Below the pieces are notes generated by a model. It saw nothing but the letters and a program-made list of their open reading frames with translations, ran no database searches and was not told the DNA's origin. Below are positions 31,657-47,918 of a DNA stretch of 64,000 bases, in pieces (the first letter of the stretch is position 1; each line of letters opens with the position of its first letter). The position numbers and the translations under genes are program-made. The DNA is taken from contig NZ_RWKH01000004.1 of the NCBI RefSeq assembly GCF_003984625.1, positions 62,001 to 126,000 of the forward strand, read 5' to 3'. This DNA is from Variovorax sp. DXTD-1. Lineage in GTDB: Bacteria; Pseudomonadota; Gammaproteobacteria; Burkholderiales; Burkholderiaceae_C.

Positions 31657-31685
31657 CGGCCGGTGATGAACCGGCCGCTTTTTTT
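31657..31685. terminator. Intrinsic terminator between doxX-type gene and def
   Basis: GCGGCCGGT and ACCGGCCGC form a perfect 9-base-pair stem around GATGA, followed by seven T on the plus strand. The last T belongs to the def stop codon on the other strand. Confidence 0.93.
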
Positions 31686-32224
31686 CAGTCGTCGTCGTTG
31701 GCATCGAGCCCGGGAAATAAAACGTCGGTGTAGCCGAAGCGCGAAAAGTCACGCACACGCATCGGGTAGAGCTTGCCAAGCAGGTGATCGACCTCGTGCT
31801 GCACCACGCGCGCATGAAAACCGCTCACGGTCCGGTCGATCGGATCGCCATACGGATCGAAGCCGGTATAGCGGATGTTCGAGAAGCGCGGCACCACGCC
31901 GCGCAGGCCAGGCACCGAAAGGCACCCTTCCCAGCCCTCTTCTTCCTCGTCGCCAATCGGCGTGATGACGGGATTCAGCAGCACGGTGCGGGGCACCGGC
32001 GGCGCATCGGGGTAGCGTGGGTTGACGACGTCTGTGCCGAAAATGACCAGCTGCTGGTCGACGCCGATCTGCGGTGCGGCCAGCCCGGCACCGTTGACCG
32101 CAATCATCGTCTCGAACATGTCGCGCACCAGAAGGTGCAGTTCGTCGGTGTCGAAAGCAGTCACCGGCTGCGCAACGCGCAGCAGCCGGGGATCGCCCAT
32201 TTTCAGGATTTCGCGAATGGCCAT
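31685..32224 (-). CDS. def: Peptide deformylase
   Basis: A 179-residue metalloenzyme that removes the formyl group from the N-terminal Met of new proteins. All three motifs are present: [18 protein letters not shown] (metal Cys) and QHEVDHL (two metal His and catalytic Glu). The start at 32224 ([15 protein letters not shown]) agrees with the family; an ATG ten codons upstream is rejected. It is not next to fmt here, so this may be one of two deformylases in the genome. Confidence 0.95.
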   Translation of the reverse strand: MAIREILKMGDPRLLRVAQPVTAFDTDELHLLVRDMFETMIAVNGAGLAAPQIGVDQQLVIFGTDVVNPRYPDAPPVPRTVLLNPVITPIGDEEEEGWEGCLSVPGLRGVVPRFSNIRYTGFDPYGDPIDRTVSGFHARVVQHEVDHLLGKLYPMRVRDFSRFGYTDVLFPGLDANDDD

Positions 32225-32279
32225 GGCGGGATTATCGCGACAGCCGAGCGCCAAGGCTCAGTGGCCCGCCACGCTCCGA

Positions 32280-32723
32280 TCAGGGAGGCGTTTGAGTCTT
32301 GGAGTCGGGCGACGTGTACAGCCGTTGACGGGCGTTTGGTGGTGGCGAGCGGTACTGCGGCAATGGCGACACGCCGGTATTCCCCGTCGGCGGCACGATG
32401 GCACCACCACCCGGAGGCCGTCCGCCGCCGCTCCAGCCCGGGCGTCCCCCCGGGTATCCCGGCCGCACGGCTGGATAACCTGGCCGTCCGTAGTACGGAC
32501 GATTGCCGTAATAAGGCCGCCCGCCGTAGTAAGGCCGTCGACCTTCATAGTAGGCGCCGCCCTCGATGTAGACAGGCGCCGGCTGAACGACCACCGGATT
32601 GTCGTAATACGGCTGCGAATAGCCCCCGTCGTAGTATGGATCGCCGGGCACCGCAACGCAGCCGCCGAGGAGCGCGATGCCGCCAATGGCGACGCAGGTA
32701 CCGAGAACACGAATTTTCTGCAT
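32280..32723 (-). CDS. Tyr/Gly/Pro-rich predicted lipoprotein
   Basis: I do not recognise a named family. The 147-residue product has a signal peptide ending in a lipobox (IALLGGC, Cys at about residue 22), then low-complexity sequence rich in Tyr, Pro, Gly and Arg. Residues about 62-90 repeat a PYYGGR / PYYGNR / PYYGRP unit and then a GYP/GRPG unit. Similar YYG-rich small lipoproteins occur widely in Burkholderiales without known function. It lies 110 bases after ligA on the same strand with an AGGAG site, so it may have its own promoter. Confidence 0.75.
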   Translation of the reverse strand: MQKIRVLGTCVAIGGIALLGGCVAVPGDPYYDGGYSQPYYDNPVVVQPAPVYIEGGAYYEGRRPYYGGRPYYGNRPYYGRPGYPAVRPGYPGGRPGWSGGGRPPGGGAIVPPTGNTGVSPLPQYRSPPPNARQRLYTSPDSKTQTPP

Positions 32724-32833
32724 AAGGGACTCCTTGTCAGCCTTTTGTCTTCAACGCCAGCTTGTAGTCCCTGTTGACTGCGCTGGTGTGAAGTCACGTA
32801 ACCAGCCGTAAGGACATCGAACCTCCAAACCTT

Positions 32834-36045
<3,212 letters not shown>

Positions 36046-36058
36046 GCGCGCTGCTCGC

Positions 36059-39574
<3,516 letters not shown>

Positions 39575-39687
39575 GACTTGTCGGCCTGCCTTGGCATAGC
39601 GCCAAGGTATTGATTTGTAAGGAAAATTGCACGGGCCCGCCGCTTGAAGCAGGCCGCCGCCCCAGCTGTGGATGATAACGTCAGGGC

Positions 39688-40446
39688 ATGAGCGATTCCC
39701 TGGTTTCACCCTTCACCGCGCGCCGCGGCTACCTGCTGGCCGGCACAGCTGCACTGCTGGGCCTTGGCGGTTGCGCGGCCACCCGTTCCACCGAGCGCGC
39801 CGAACCTTATGCCAACCAGGAATGGTTGCAATCGAGCGCCAACCGCATTGCCAATCTTTCCTTGCGCGACAACCTGCAATCGGTCCGGCGCGTGCAAACC
39901 ACGCTGTACCGGCGCAATCCGCGCGAATGGCGCAAATCGGCGGCAAGCATCGAAGCGGCCACCCAGCGCGCCTGGGACGCGGTGTTGACGGGCCCCGCCC
40001 TGCCCGAGCTGCGCGGCGCCACCGGCATCGACGCCATCCGCCTGGCCTTCGACACCAGCCCCCAGGGGTATCAAGGCGACCGGGTTGCGGCACTGGTCGT
40101 CGGCTGGGCATCCATGCTCAAGCAAGCCAATGGCGACACCTGGGACCAGACGATGCTGGACGGCATCAACGCCGAGAACAGCTACCGCGCCGCGCGCAAT
40201 TTCGAAATATCGCTGTGGCTGATTTCCTCGAAAACCGGCGCGGACGGCCAGCCGCTGCTGCTGGCCACCGAAATCAGCGAGCGCGGCCGCAACCTCGTGG
40301 CCGACCGCGAGTTGTCGAAGGTGGTGGCGCGGCTCGACCTGCTGGCCGCCCAGGCCGACGAGAAATACCGGCGCGCCGCGCTCGACTTCGGGCAGAACTG
40401 GATCATGGGCGTCGTCATGCCCTTCTACACCCTGATACCCAGATAA
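39688..40446 (+). CDS. Predicted lipoprotein of unknown function
   Basis: I do not recognise the family. The 252-residue product starts with an Arg-Arg-containing signal (TARRGYLLAGTAALLGLGGC) whose end is a lipobox with Cys at about residue 29. The mature part is helical and charged, without repeats or catalytic motifs that I can see. It is divergent from smc across 113 bases. The hipB-type gene begins 60 bases after its stop but has its own operator. Confidence 0.75.
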   Translation: MSDSLVSPFTARRGYLLAGTAALLGLGGCAATRSTERAEPYANQEWLQSSANRIANLSLRDNLQSVRRVQTTLYRRNPREWRKSAASIEAATQRAWDAVLTGPALPELRGATGIDAIRLAFDTSPQGYQGDRVAALVVGWASMLKQANGDTWDQTMLDGINAENSYRAARNFEISLWLISSKTGADGQPLLLATEISERGRNLVADRELSKVVARLDLLAAQADEKYRRAALDFGQNWIMGVVMPFYTLIPR

Positions 40447-40463
40447 GGCAATGGCCGCCTCAA

Positions 40464-40506
40464 GGAAACATATTTCCTAAATAGCGCTTTGCGGTAATAT
40501 GTTTCC
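40464..40506 (+). promoter_or_regulatory. Operator/promoter of the hipBA-type operon
   Basis: GGAAACATATT (40464-40474) and AATATGTTTCC (40496-40506) are a perfect 11-base inverted repeat with a 21-base spacer. The second arm ends exactly before the GTG start of the antitoxin gene and contains TAATAT (40495-40500), a good -10 box. Binding by the HTH antitoxin would cover the promoter, the usual autorepression of HipBA. No ribosome site is visible, so the transcript may be leaderless. Confidence 0.75.
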
Positions 40507-40827
40507 GTGACCAAGCAGGAACTCATCACCGCCCTCACGGCCCGGCGCGATGCCGCCGGTCTTTCCAATGCGGAAATTGCACAGCGCTCCGGCCTGACCG
40601 AGCGCTCGGTGCGCAACGCGCTGAGCCTGAAGGGCAACCCGCAGCTTTCGTCGCTGCTGGCGCTGGTCGATGCCATCGGCCTCGAGCTGCAGCTTGCGCC
40701 CAAGGGCTTCGGCGAAAGCGTGGCCGCCGATCCTGATTACCGCCCCGTTGCCACCCGCGTGGGCCATGCGGTCGCGCAAGCGCCCTCCCCGCCGCCGTAC
40801 ACCAGCAAGCGGCGCCGTTCGCCATGA
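40507..40827 (+). CDS. HipB-like HTH antitoxin/repressor
   Basis: A 106-residue protein with a Cro/C1-type helix-turn-helix (residues about 8-60: AGLSNAEIAQRSGLTERSVRNALSLKG, read in two parts) and a basic Pro-rich tail. It would bind the adjacent inverted repeat and neutralise the kinase encoded next. The start is GTG at 40507; no in-frame ATG follows, and the HTH begins soon after. Its stop overlaps the hipA-type ATG (ATGA). Confidence 0.85.
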   Translation: MTKQELITALTARRDAAGLSNAEIAQRSGLTERSVRNALSLKGNPQLSSLLALVDAIGLELQLAPKGFGESVAADPDYRPVATRVGHAVAQAPSPPPYTSKRRRSP

Positions 40828-42122
40828 ACGTCAAGATCCTCGAAATCTCGCTGGGCTCGCGACGCTTCGGCAAGCTCTTTCAGTACGCCGACCTGTGCCG
40901 CTTTGTGGCGGAGCCCGAACTGGTGGCCGCCCCGCCGGCTGAAGTGCTGTCGCTTTCCATGGTGGCAAGCGATCCGGCCACCCAGGCAGCACTGTGGAGC
41001 GACGTGAAGAACCCTCTCTTCAATGCACAAGGTGGCCAGCTTCCGCGCTTCTTTCAGAACCTTTTGCCCGAAGGCGTTCTGCGCAGCCATATCGCGCAGT
41101 TGCGCGGCTGCCGAGAAAACGACCATTTCGAACTACTCGCGGCTTGCGGAGGCGACCTCCCCGGCGCTGTGAGCGCGCGCCCGGTTTCAGTCGACCGCGG
41201 CACGTTGCAGCGGCTCATCACCCAAGACCAGGACGCGCTCGAGATGTCGGTGGTCGAACTGCCCATGCCGCAGGGCATTTCGGTATCGGGCGTGCAGCCC
41301 AAGCTCGGCCTGCGCCGCCAGGGCGGCCGCTATGTGGCCCGCACGCGTGCCGGTGCCAGCACGCGCGTGATCGCGAAGTTGCCCATGGCCGGCCGGCCGC
41401 ACATGCCGCAGCTCGAAATGCTTTCGCTCCAAATGGCGGGCGCAGCCGGTGTCGAGGTCTGCCATGCCGAATTGGCGCCGCTCTCCGCCATTGCGGCCGA
41501 GCACAGCTACGCGCTGCCCGACGAGCCTGATTTTCTTGCCGTCACCCGGTTCGACCGCGAGGGCGCGCGCCGCATCCATTTCGAAGATTTTGCGCAGGTG
41601 CTCGCCGTCGACCCGATGCACAAGTACAGCGCCAGCTACCTCGACATGGCGCTTGCGATGCGCGCCTTTCCTTCGATGGGCGAAGAGGCCGTGCTCGAAC
41701 TCGTTCGGCGCCTGGCGGTGAACGACCTGCTCGGCAACCCCGATGCACACCTGAAGAATTTCGGCGTGCTCTACCCCGACGGCATCGCGCCGCGGCTGGC
41801 GCCCGCCTACGACATCGTCGCGTATGCCGCGCTCCAGGGTGTCGACGGCCATGCCTTGCCCCTTCTGCCCGCAGCGGGCGGAGGTGCCGCGCCCAAACGT
41901 ACGGCGTTGTTCACACCCGCCAACATACGCGCCTTCTGCTTCTCGACCGGGCTGCACGAGCCGCTGGTCCGGCGCGTCATTGCAGACACCGCGCGGCTCG
42001 CGCGCAGCCAGTGGCCCGCAATGATCGATGCATCGACGCTGCCCGCACCGTGGAAAAAACGGCTGCAGCAACGCTTGCAGGCACATCCCTTGCTGCAAGG
42101 CATGGCCAGGCGCGGCAAATGA
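40824..42122 (+). CDS. HipA-like Ser/Thr kinase toxin
   Basis: A 432-residue HipA-family kinase (E. coli HipA 440). E. coli HipA phosphorylates glutamyl-tRNA synthetase and induces dormancy; targets of other branches differ. The Gly-rich loop reads ISVSGVQPKLGL (residues 152-163, keeping Ser at the autophosphorylation loop). The catalytic segment is NPDAHLKNF with Asp307 and Asn312, and the metal-binding Asp is in AYDIVAY. The N-terminal subdomain (about 1-110) is present, so the protein seems complete and active. It is coupled to the antitoxin gene by ATGA. Confidence 0.9.
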   Translation: MNVKILEISLGSRRFGKLFQYADLCRFVAEPELVAAPPAEVLSLSMVASDPATQAALWSDVKNPLFNAQGGQLPRFFQNLLPEGVLRSHIAQLRGCRENDHFELLAACGGDLPGAVSARPVSVDRGTLQRLITQDQDALEMSVVELPMPQGISVSGVQPKLGLRRQGGRYVARTRAGASTRVIAKLPMAGRPHMPQLEMLSLQMAGAAGVEVCHAELAPLSAIAAEHSYALPDEPDFLAVTRFDREGARRIHFEDFAQVLAVDPMHKYSASYLDMALAMRAFPSMGEEAVLELVRRLAVNDLLGNPDAHLKNFGVLYPDGIAPRLAPAYDIVAYAALQGVDGHALPLLPAAGGGAAPKRTALFTPANIRAFCFSTGLHEPLVRRVIADTARLARSQWPAMIDASTLPAPWKKRLQQRLQAHPLLQGMARRGK

Positions 42123-42197
42123 GAAAAAGAAAAGAAAACGCGCCCCTAGAATGATTCAGCCCTTCACCCCTCAACCCATTCGAGGCAGCAGCAATTC

Positions 42198-42890
42198 ATG
42201 AGCTCCATCAATTTCATCGGCGGCGAAAAAGGCGGTGTCGGCAAGTCGGTGACCGCGCGCGTGCTGGCGCAGTACTTCATCGACCACAGCCGGCCTTTCA
42301 CGGGCTTTGACACCGACCGCTCGCACAGCTCGTTCACGCGCTTCTACGAAGGCTTTGCGTCGCCCATCGTGGTCGACAGCTTCGAGGGGCTCGATACCGT
42401 GGTGAACGGTTTCGAAACCAATCCGCAGCAGAGCGTCATCGTCGACCTCGCGGCCCAGACACTGGCGCCGCTGTCGCGCTGGATCAAGGAATCCGACTTG
42501 TTCGATGTGTTCGTCGAACTGGGCGTGGCCGTCAACTTCTGGCACGTGCTGGACGACGGCAAGGATTCCACCGACCTGCTCGGCACGCTGATCGACACCT
42601 TCGGCAACCGGCCCAACTACATCGTGGTGCAGAACTACGGCCGTGGCAGCGACTTCGGCATGCTGCTCGCGTCGCAGTCGCTCTCGAAGGCGACCGCGAA
42701 CGGCGCCCGCGTGATCACGCTGCCGCGCCTGCACGAGGCCAGCATGCGCAAGATCGATGCGCAGAACACCAGCTTCTGGAAGGCGGTGAATGACCGCGAA
42801 GGGCCGCACGCGCTCGGCTTGCTGGAGCGCCAGCGCGTGAAGTCGTGGCTTGCCACTGCCTACGCGGCTTTCGACACTTTGCCGCTCTAG
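42198..42890 (+). CDS. ParA/MipZ-like P-loop ATPase (orphan)
   Basis: A 230-residue ATPase with a deviant Walker A (GGEKGGVGKSVTAR, signature Lys plus P-loop Lys) at residues 8-17, the family's switch region around FDTDRS and VIVDLAAQT. Such proteins position cargo on nucoid or membrane, or act in plasmid mobilisation (MobD-like). No parB, centromere-like repeats or relaxase gene is adjacent. It follows the hipA-type gene by 75 bases with a TAGAAT box (42147-42152) in between, so it probably has its own promoter. Function unknown. Confidence 0.78.
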   Translation: MSSINFIGGEKGGVGKSVTARVLAQYFIDHSRPFTGFDTDRSHSSFTRFYEGFASPIVVDSFEGLDTVVNGFETNPQQSVIVDLAAQTLAPLSRWIKESDLFDVFVELGVAVNFWHVLDDGKDSTDLLGTLIDTFGNRPNYIVVQNYGRGSDFGMLLASQSLSKATANGARVITLPRLHEASMRKIDAQNTSFWKAVNDREGPHALGLLERQRVKSWLATAYAAFDTLPL

Positions 42891-42898
42891 GCGGCAGT

Positions 42899-43417
42899 TC
42901 AGCGCGCCACTGGGCGCTTGCGGAAAATCAGCACAAGCAGCAGAACTGCAAGAATGAAGAAGGCGACGAACGACCAGTTCGCCAGCGTCAGGCCGAACAG
43001 CGACCAGTCGATCTTCGAGCAATCGCCGCCGCCGCGGAAGATCATCGGCAGCGCCCGCTTGAGCGGGAAGGTCTCGATCATTCCGTACAGGTCGCGCCCG
43101 CACGATACAACCTCGGGCGGGTACCACTGCAGCCAGCTCTGAGCGGCGGCCGTGTAGGCGCCACCAATGGCCGACACCAGCGCCAGGACCCCGCCCGTCA
43201 CCTGCAGGCCGCGGCTGCGGAACACGGCGGCCAGCCCGGTGAAGAGCGCCACCAGAACCAGGGCATACCGCTGCACGATGCACATCGGGCACGGCTCCAG
43301 GCCCACCACGTGCTGCAGATAGAGCCCGAAGGCCAGCATGAGAACACAGGCCAGGCAAATCAGCCCATACGCACGGCGCGGCGCGCCGAAGTACCAATCG
43401 ATCAAGGGGAAACCCAA
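42899..43417 (-). CDS. dsbB: Disulfide bond formation protein B
   Basis: A 172-residue inner-membrane quinone reductase that reoxidises DsbA. Four membrane segments are visible, with the first redox pair CPMC after helix 1 and the second pair in the second periplasmic loop (SCGRD ... GDCSK). The start is a TTG at 43417 that overlaps the cysA end by 16 bases; later ATG codons would delete the first helix. Its position at the end of the sulfate-uptake operon suggests co-expression with cysteine supply. Confidence 0.9.
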   Translation of the reverse strand: MGFPLIDWYFGAPRRAYGLICLACVLMLAFGLYLQHVVGLEPCPMCIVQRYALVLVALFTGLAAVFRSRGLQVTGGVLALVSAIGGAYTAAAQSWLQWYPPEVVSCGRDLYGMIETFPLKRALPMIFRGGGDCSKIDWSLFGLTLANWSFVAFFILAVLLLVLIFRKRPVAR

Positions 43418-44499
43418 TCTTCTTCTACGAACACCCGGGCCTTGCGCGGCGTGGCGACTACCGTGTCGCCCTCGTTCAAGCCCAGTTCACGGAACTGTTG
43501 CGCAGGGATTTGCGCTTCGATGATGGTTCCGGAGCCCGGATTATCTGGATTCGTTTCGGTGGGCTCAAGTTCCAGCCGTGCGATGGGGCCGACCACGATG
43601 GCGCGCGACAAGGTGGCCACGATGCCGGTGGCACCGGCGGTGTAGCGCTCCACGGTCAGGTCATGCGGGCGCACGTAGGCCATGGCCTTGGCGTCGCGCG
43701 CGCCGCTGTGCTCGGGGGAGTCCAGGCGCATGCCGTCCAGCTGCACCGCGCCGTTGTCGGCCCGGCCATGGAACAGATTCACGTCGCCCAAAAAGCCGTA
43801 GACGAAGGGACTTGCGGGCTGGTCCCACACCTCTTGCGGCGAACCGACCTGCTCGATGCGGCCCTTGTTGATGACCACCACGCGGTCAGCCACTTCGAGC
43901 GCTTCTTCCTGGTCGTGCGTGACGAAGATCGACGTGACGTGCAGCTCGTCGTGCAGCCGGCGCAGCCAGCGGCGCAGCTCCTTGCGCACCTTGGCGTCGA
44001 GCGCGCCGAAGGGTTCGTCGAGCAGCAGCACCTTGGGTTCGACCGCGAGCGCCCGGGCCAGCGCAATGCGCTGCCGCTGGCCGCCCGAGAGCTGCGACGG
44101 ATAGCGGTCGGCCAGCCAGTCGAGCTGAACCAGCTTGAGCAGATCGGTCACCTTCTGCTTGATCTGCGCGTCGCTCGGGCGCTCCTTGCGCGGCTTCACG
44201 CGCAGGCCGAAGGCCACGTTCTCGAACACCGTCATGTGGCGGAACAGCGCGTAGTGCTGAAACACGAAGCCCACCTGCCGCTCGCGCACATGCACGTCGG
44301 TGGTGTCTTCGCCCGAAAAGAGAATGCTGCCGGTGTCGGCCGTTTCCAGCCCCGCAATGATGCGCAGCAGCGTGGTCTTGCCGCAGCCCGAGGGGCCGAG
44401 CAGTGCGACGAGTTCGCCCGATTCGACATCGAGGTTGACGTTGTTCAACGCGCGGAAGTCGCCGAACTGCTTGCTGATGTTGCGGATTTCGATGCTCAT
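43402..44499 (-). CDS. cysA: Sulfate/thiosulfate ABC transporter ATPase CysA
   Basis: A 365-residue ABC ATPase. Walker A is GPSGCGKTT, the signature [15 protein letters not shown], Walker [13 protein letters not shown] and the switch His in [11 protein letters not shown]-terminal TOBE-like extension (about 240-360) completes it. It energises sulfate import through CysT and CysW. Start is 18 bases after the cysW stop. Confidence 0.95.
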   Translation of the reverse strand: MSIEIRNISKQFGDFRALNNVNLDVESGELVALLGPSGCGKTTLLRIIAGLETADTGSILFSGEDTTDVHVRERQVGFVFQHYALFRHMTVFENVAFGLRVKPRKERPSDAQIKQKVTDLLKLVQLDWLADRYPSQLSGGQRQRIALARALAVEPKVLLLDEPFGALDAKVRKELRRWLRRLHDELHVTSIFVTHDQEEALEVADRVVVINKGRIEQVGSPQEVWDQPASPFVYGFLGDVNLFHGRADNGAVQLDGMRLDSPEHSGARDAKAMAYVRPHDLTVERYTAGATGIVATLSRAIVVGPIARLELEPTETNPDNPGSGTIIEAQIPAQQFRELGLNEGDTVVATPRKARVFVEEDWVSP

Positions 44500-44517
44500 G
44501 ATCTTGTTCTTTCTCTC

Positions 44518-45420
44518 TCAGGCCGCCGTGGGCTCGGGCGGACGTTCCGGCGGCAGCTCGGCAATGGCTTTCATTTCACGTTCGTGGCGCCATTCGATGA
44601 CCGACTTGATCACCAGCGTGACCAGCGCCAGGATGGCCAGCAGCGATGCAACGGCAAAGGCCGCCACCGACTGGTACTCGTTGTAGAGCACTTCCACATG
44701 CAGCGGCATGGTGTTGGTCTGCCCGCGGATGTGGCCCGACACCACCGACACCGCCCCGAACTCGCCCATGGCGCGAGCGTTGCAAAGAATCACGCCATAC
44801 AGCAGGCCCCACTTGATGTTGGGCAAGGTCACACGCCAGAAGGTCTGCCAGCCGGTCGCGCCCAGCACGATGGCGGCCTGCTCTTCGTCGGTGCCCTGCG
44901 CCTGCATCAGCGGAATGAGTTCACGCGCGATGAACGGGAAGGTCACGAACACGGTGGCCAGCACGATGCCGGGCACGGCGAAGATGATCTTGATGTCGTG
45001 CTCGGCGAGCCAAGGACCGAACCAGCCCTGCGCGCCGAACACCAGCACGTAGATCAGGCCCGCCACCACTGGCGACACCGCGAACGGCAGATCCACCAGC
45101 GTGGTCAGGAAGGCCTTGCCGCGGAATTCGAACTTGGCGATGGCCCATGCCGCGGCAACGCCGAACACCAGGTTCAGCGGCACCGAAATGGCGGCCGTGA
45201 TGAGCGTGAGGCGAATCGCGCTCCAGGCGTCGGGCTCTTTCAAAGCCTCGACATAGGCGCCCACGCCCTTGCGCAAGGCCTCCGTTGCCACGGCTGCCAG
45301 CGGCAGCACCAGGAACAGGAACATGAACGCGAGCGCCAGGCCGATCAGCAGCCAGCGCACCCAGGGCGATTCAGTGGTGCCGGCCTGTGCGCGGCGAATG
45401 ATTTTGGAAGGGGCGCTCAT
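44518..45420 (-). CDS. cysW: Sulfate/thiosulfate ABC transporter permease CysW
   Basis: A 300-residue permease with six membrane segments and the EAA loop [20 protein letters not shown] followed by [17 protein letters not shown], a strong CysW signature. Start is 1 base after the cysT stop. Confidence 0.95.
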   Translation of the reverse strand: MSAPSKIIRRAQAGTTESPWVRWLLIGLALAFMFLFLVLPLAAVATEALRKGVGAYVEALKEPDAWSAIRLTLITAAISVPLNLVFGVAAAWAIAKFEFRGKAFLTTLVDLPFAVSPVVAGLIYVLVFGAQGWFGPWLAEHDIKIIFAVPGIVLATVFVTFPFIARELIPLMQAQGTDEEQAAIVLGATGWQTFWRVTLPNIKWGLLYGVILCNARAMGEFGAVSVVSGHIRGQTNTMPLHVEVLYNEYQSVAAFAVASLLAILALVTLVIKSVIEWRHEREMKAIAELPPERPPEPTAA

Positions 45421-45421
45421 C

Positions 45422-46309
45422 TCACGCTCCTGCGCGGCGGCGCTGCCAGGCTTGCAAGCCGTTGATGACGAGCAGCAGGATGAACGAAATCACCAGCATC
45501 ACGAGTGCGACCGCGGTTGCGCCGGCAAAGTCGTATTGCTCCAGCTTGCCGATGATGATGAGCGGCGTGATTTCCGAAATCATCGGCATGTTGCCGGCGA
45601 TGAAAATCACCGAGCCGTATTCGCCGATGGCGCGCGCAAAAGCCATTGCAAAGCCGGTAAGCAACGCAGGCGCAATCGACGGGAAGATCACCTTGGTGAA
45701 GGTCTGCAGGCGCGTCGCGCCGAGCGACGTAGCGGCTTCTTCAAGCTCTTTTTCGGCGTCTTCGAGCACCGGCTGCACGGTGCGCACCACAAATGGCAGC
45801 CCGATGAAGATCAGCGCAATGACGATGCCCGCCGGCGTGAACGCCAGCTTGATGCCGTGCGGCTCGAGCAATTGCCCGATCCAGCCGTTGCCCGCGAGCA
45901 GCGCCGTGAGCGAGATGCCGGCCACCGCCGTGGGCAAGGCAAACGGCAGGTCGACCAGCGCGTCGACGATGCGCTTGCCCGGAAACTTGTAGCGCACCAG
46001 CACCCAGGCCACCAGCAGGCCGAACACCGCGTTCACCATGGCCGCGAGCAGTGATGCGCCGAACGTGAGCCGGTAAGACGCCATGACGCGCGGCGCGGTC
46101 ACGGCCACCCAGAACTGCTCCCAACTCAGCGCGAAGGTCTTGAAGACCAGCGCCGACAGCGGGATCAGCACGATCAGGCAGAGATAGAAAATCGAAAAGC
46201 CGAGCGTGATGTGAAAGCCCGGCAGCACCCGCCTGGAGCCCCCTGCACGGTTCACATGCGAAAGCGGCGCTCCCGCGGACGGGAGCGCCGAAGAAACAGC
46301 GCCGCTCAT
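45422..46309 (-). CDS. cysT: Sulfate/thiosulfate ABC transporter permease CysT (CysU)
   Basis: A 295-residue permease partner of CysW with six membrane segments, the EAA loop [21 protein letters not shown] and the [16 protein letters not shown] signature. The N-terminus has an extra Ser/Ala-rich 25 residues before [16 protein letters not shown]. The ATG follows the sbp stop directly. Confidence 0.95.
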   Translation of the reverse strand: MSGAVSSALPSAGAPLSHVNRAGGSRRVLPGFHITLGFSIFYLCLIVLIPLSALVFKTFALSWEQFWVAVTAPRVMASYRLTFGASLLAAMVNAVFGLLVAWVLVRYKFPGKRIVDALVDLPFALPTAVAGISLTALLAGNGWIGQLLEPHGIKLAFTPAGIVIALIFIGLPFVVRTVQPVLEDAEKELEEAATSLGATRLQTFTKVIFPSIAPALLTGFAMAFARAIGEYGSVIFIAGNMPMISEITPLIIIGKLEQYDFAGATAVALVMLVISFILLLVINGLQAWQRRRAGA

Positions 46310-47326
46310 TTACTTTGCGCCGGGCGTGTAGAGCTTGTCGAACTGGCCGCCGTCGTTGAAGTGCACCTTCTGTGCATCGCCAAGGCTGCCAAAAAGCTCT
46401 TGCACCGTGAACAACTGCAGCGGCTTGAACGTGGCGGCGTGCTTCTTCAGCACAGCCTGCGAACGGGGACGCAGCGCATGCTTTGCTGCAATTTCCTGCG
46501 CCTCTTCGGAATAGAGCCAGTCGAGATACGCCTTGGCGAGCTCGCCGGTGCCCTTCTTCTTGGTCGTGCGCTCGACCAGCGCCACCGGGTTCTCGGCCAC
46601 GATGCTGATCGACGGGTAGACCGAGTCGACCTTGCCCGTGCCGAACTCGCGGTCGATCGACACCACTTCGGATTCGAAGGTGATGAGCGCATCGCCGATG
46701 TTGCGCTGCAGGAAAGCGGTGGTCGCGTCGCGGCCGCCGCGTGCCAGCACCGGCACGTTCTTGAACAGCTTGCCGACGAACTCGGCTGCCTGGGCGTCGG
46801 TACCGCCCTTCTTCTTCACGTAGCCCCAGGCCGCAAGGTAGGCATAGCGCCCGTTGCCGCCGGTCTTGGGGTTGACGATGACGACCTGCACGCCCGGCTT
46901 GACCAGGTCTTCCCAGTCCTTGATGCCCTTGGGGTTGCCGTTGCGCACCAGGAACAGCATGGTCGAGGTGGTCGGCGATGCGTTTTCGGGGAACTGCTTG
47001 TTCCAGTCCTTCGCGACCACGCCCGTGTTGGCCAGGAAGTCGATGTCGGTGGAGGTGTTCATGGTCACCACATCGGCATCGAGGCCGTCGGCCACGGCGC
47101 GCGCCTGCGCACTGGAGCCGCCATGCGACTGGTCGATCTTCACGTCCTTGCCCGTGGCCTTCTTGTAGTGGGCCACGAACGCCGCGTTGTAGTCCTTGTA
47201 GAACTCGCGCGCGACGTCGTACGAGGCGTTCAGCAGCGTGGTGCCCTGTGCAAAGGCGCTGCTGCCTGCGAATGCGGAGGACGCCAACGCGAGCACGGCG
47301 GCGAAGGTCTTGAGTCTGGAAGTCAT
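46310..47326 (-). CDS. sbp: Sulfate ABC transporter substrate-binding protein (copy 1, Sec-type signal)
   Basis: A 338-residue periplasmic sulfate-binding protein. The Sec signal spans residues 1-26 (ending GSSAFA-QGT). The mature protein has the family segments LLNASYDVAREFYKDYN and IDQSHGGSSAQARAVADGL, part of the anion-binding pocket. It feeds CysTWA encoded just downstream. Its ATG overlaps the stop of an alpha/beta hydrolase gene (ATGA). Confidence 0.95.
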   Translation of the reverse strand: MTSRLKTFAAVLALASSAFAGSSAFAQGTTLLNASYDVAREFYKDYNAAFVAHYKKATGKDVKIDQSHGGSSAQARAVADGLDADVVTMNTSTDIDFLANTGVVAKDWNKQFPENASPTTSTMLFLVRNGNPKGIKDWEDLVKPGVQVVIVNPKTGGNGRYAYLAAWGYVKKKGGTDAQAAEFVGKLFKNVPVLARGGRDATTAFLQRNIGDALITFESEVVSIDREFGTGKVDSVYPSISIVAENPVALVERTTKKKGTGELAKAYLDWLYSEEAQEIAAKHALRPRSQAVLKKHAATFKPLQLFTVQELFGSLGDAQKVHFNDGGQFDKLYTPGAK

Positions 47327-47898
47327 GTGGTTGCCAAGTTTTCTGAAAATTCACGGCCCGCCGGCCAGGCGGCGGGCTCGTCGGTCAACGACTGGAGCAA
47401 GGCCAGGCCGAGCGGCCAGTCTCCATGCCCCGAATCGATGTTGATATGCCCCGCATTCTGCATGCGGACAAACTCACTGCCCCAGGCGCGGGAATATGCG
47501 CCGGCCAGACGGATCGGGCAATACGGATCGTTGCTGCTTGCCACCACGATGCTGCGGTACGGCAGGGCCGCGTACGGCACCGGCGCAAAGTCAGACAGCA
47601 CAGCCCGGCGCTCGGGGTCGGCCGGCGCCACCAGCAGCGCCCCGCGGATGCGCGCGGCCGCCTCGGCCGGCAGGTGCGCCGTGGCAATGCAGCCCAGGCT
47701 GTGGGCGGCAATCACCACCGGCCCGGGGCTTTCGAGCACCAGCCTGGCCAGCGTGGCCACCCAGGCTTCGCGCTTGGGCGAAGCCCAGTCGTCCTGCACC
47801 ACCCGTGCCGCGCCCGGAATGCGCTGCTCCCACAGGCTCTGCCAATGGCCGGGCCCGGAGTCGCGCCAGCCGGGCACGATGATCACGGAAGTCTGCAT
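47323..47898 (-). CDS. RBBP9/YdeN-family serine hydrolase
   Basis: A 191-residue alpha/beta hydrolase of the RBBP9/YdeN group. It opens with IIVPGWRDSGPGHWQSLWE, has the nucleophile elbow AHSLGCIA (Ser about 75) and the catalytic Asp/His regions SSNDPYCP and NAGHINIDSGHGDWPLG. The natural substrate of the group is unknown. It is translationally coupled to sbp and 20 bases downstream of lsfA, so it belongs to the sulfur-starvation operon; cleavage of a sulfur ester or thioester is conceivable but not shown. Confidence 0.85.
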   Translation of the reverse strand: MQTSVIIVPGWRDSGPGHWQSLWEQRIPGAARVVQDDWASPKREAWVATLARLVLESPGPVVIAAHSLGCIATAHLPAEAAARIRGALLVAPADPERRAVLSDFAPVPYAALPYRSIVVASSNDPYCPIRLAGAYSRAWGSEFVRMQNAGHINIDSGHGDWPLGLALLQSLTDEPAAWPAGREFSENLATT

Positions 47899-47918
47899 GG
47901 CGGCGCAGCCCTGCCCGC

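Noticed and set aside
32445..32570. Repeated YYG codons considered as a CRISPR-like or satellite repeat
   Set aside because: The periodicity is coding (same amino-acid units, degenerate third positions) and no spacers or fixed repeat length exist.
40824..42122. Possibility that the hipBA pair is part of a recent genomic island
   Set aside because: Base composition and codon use look like the neighbours, and no integrase, tRNA or direct-repeat boundary is visible.
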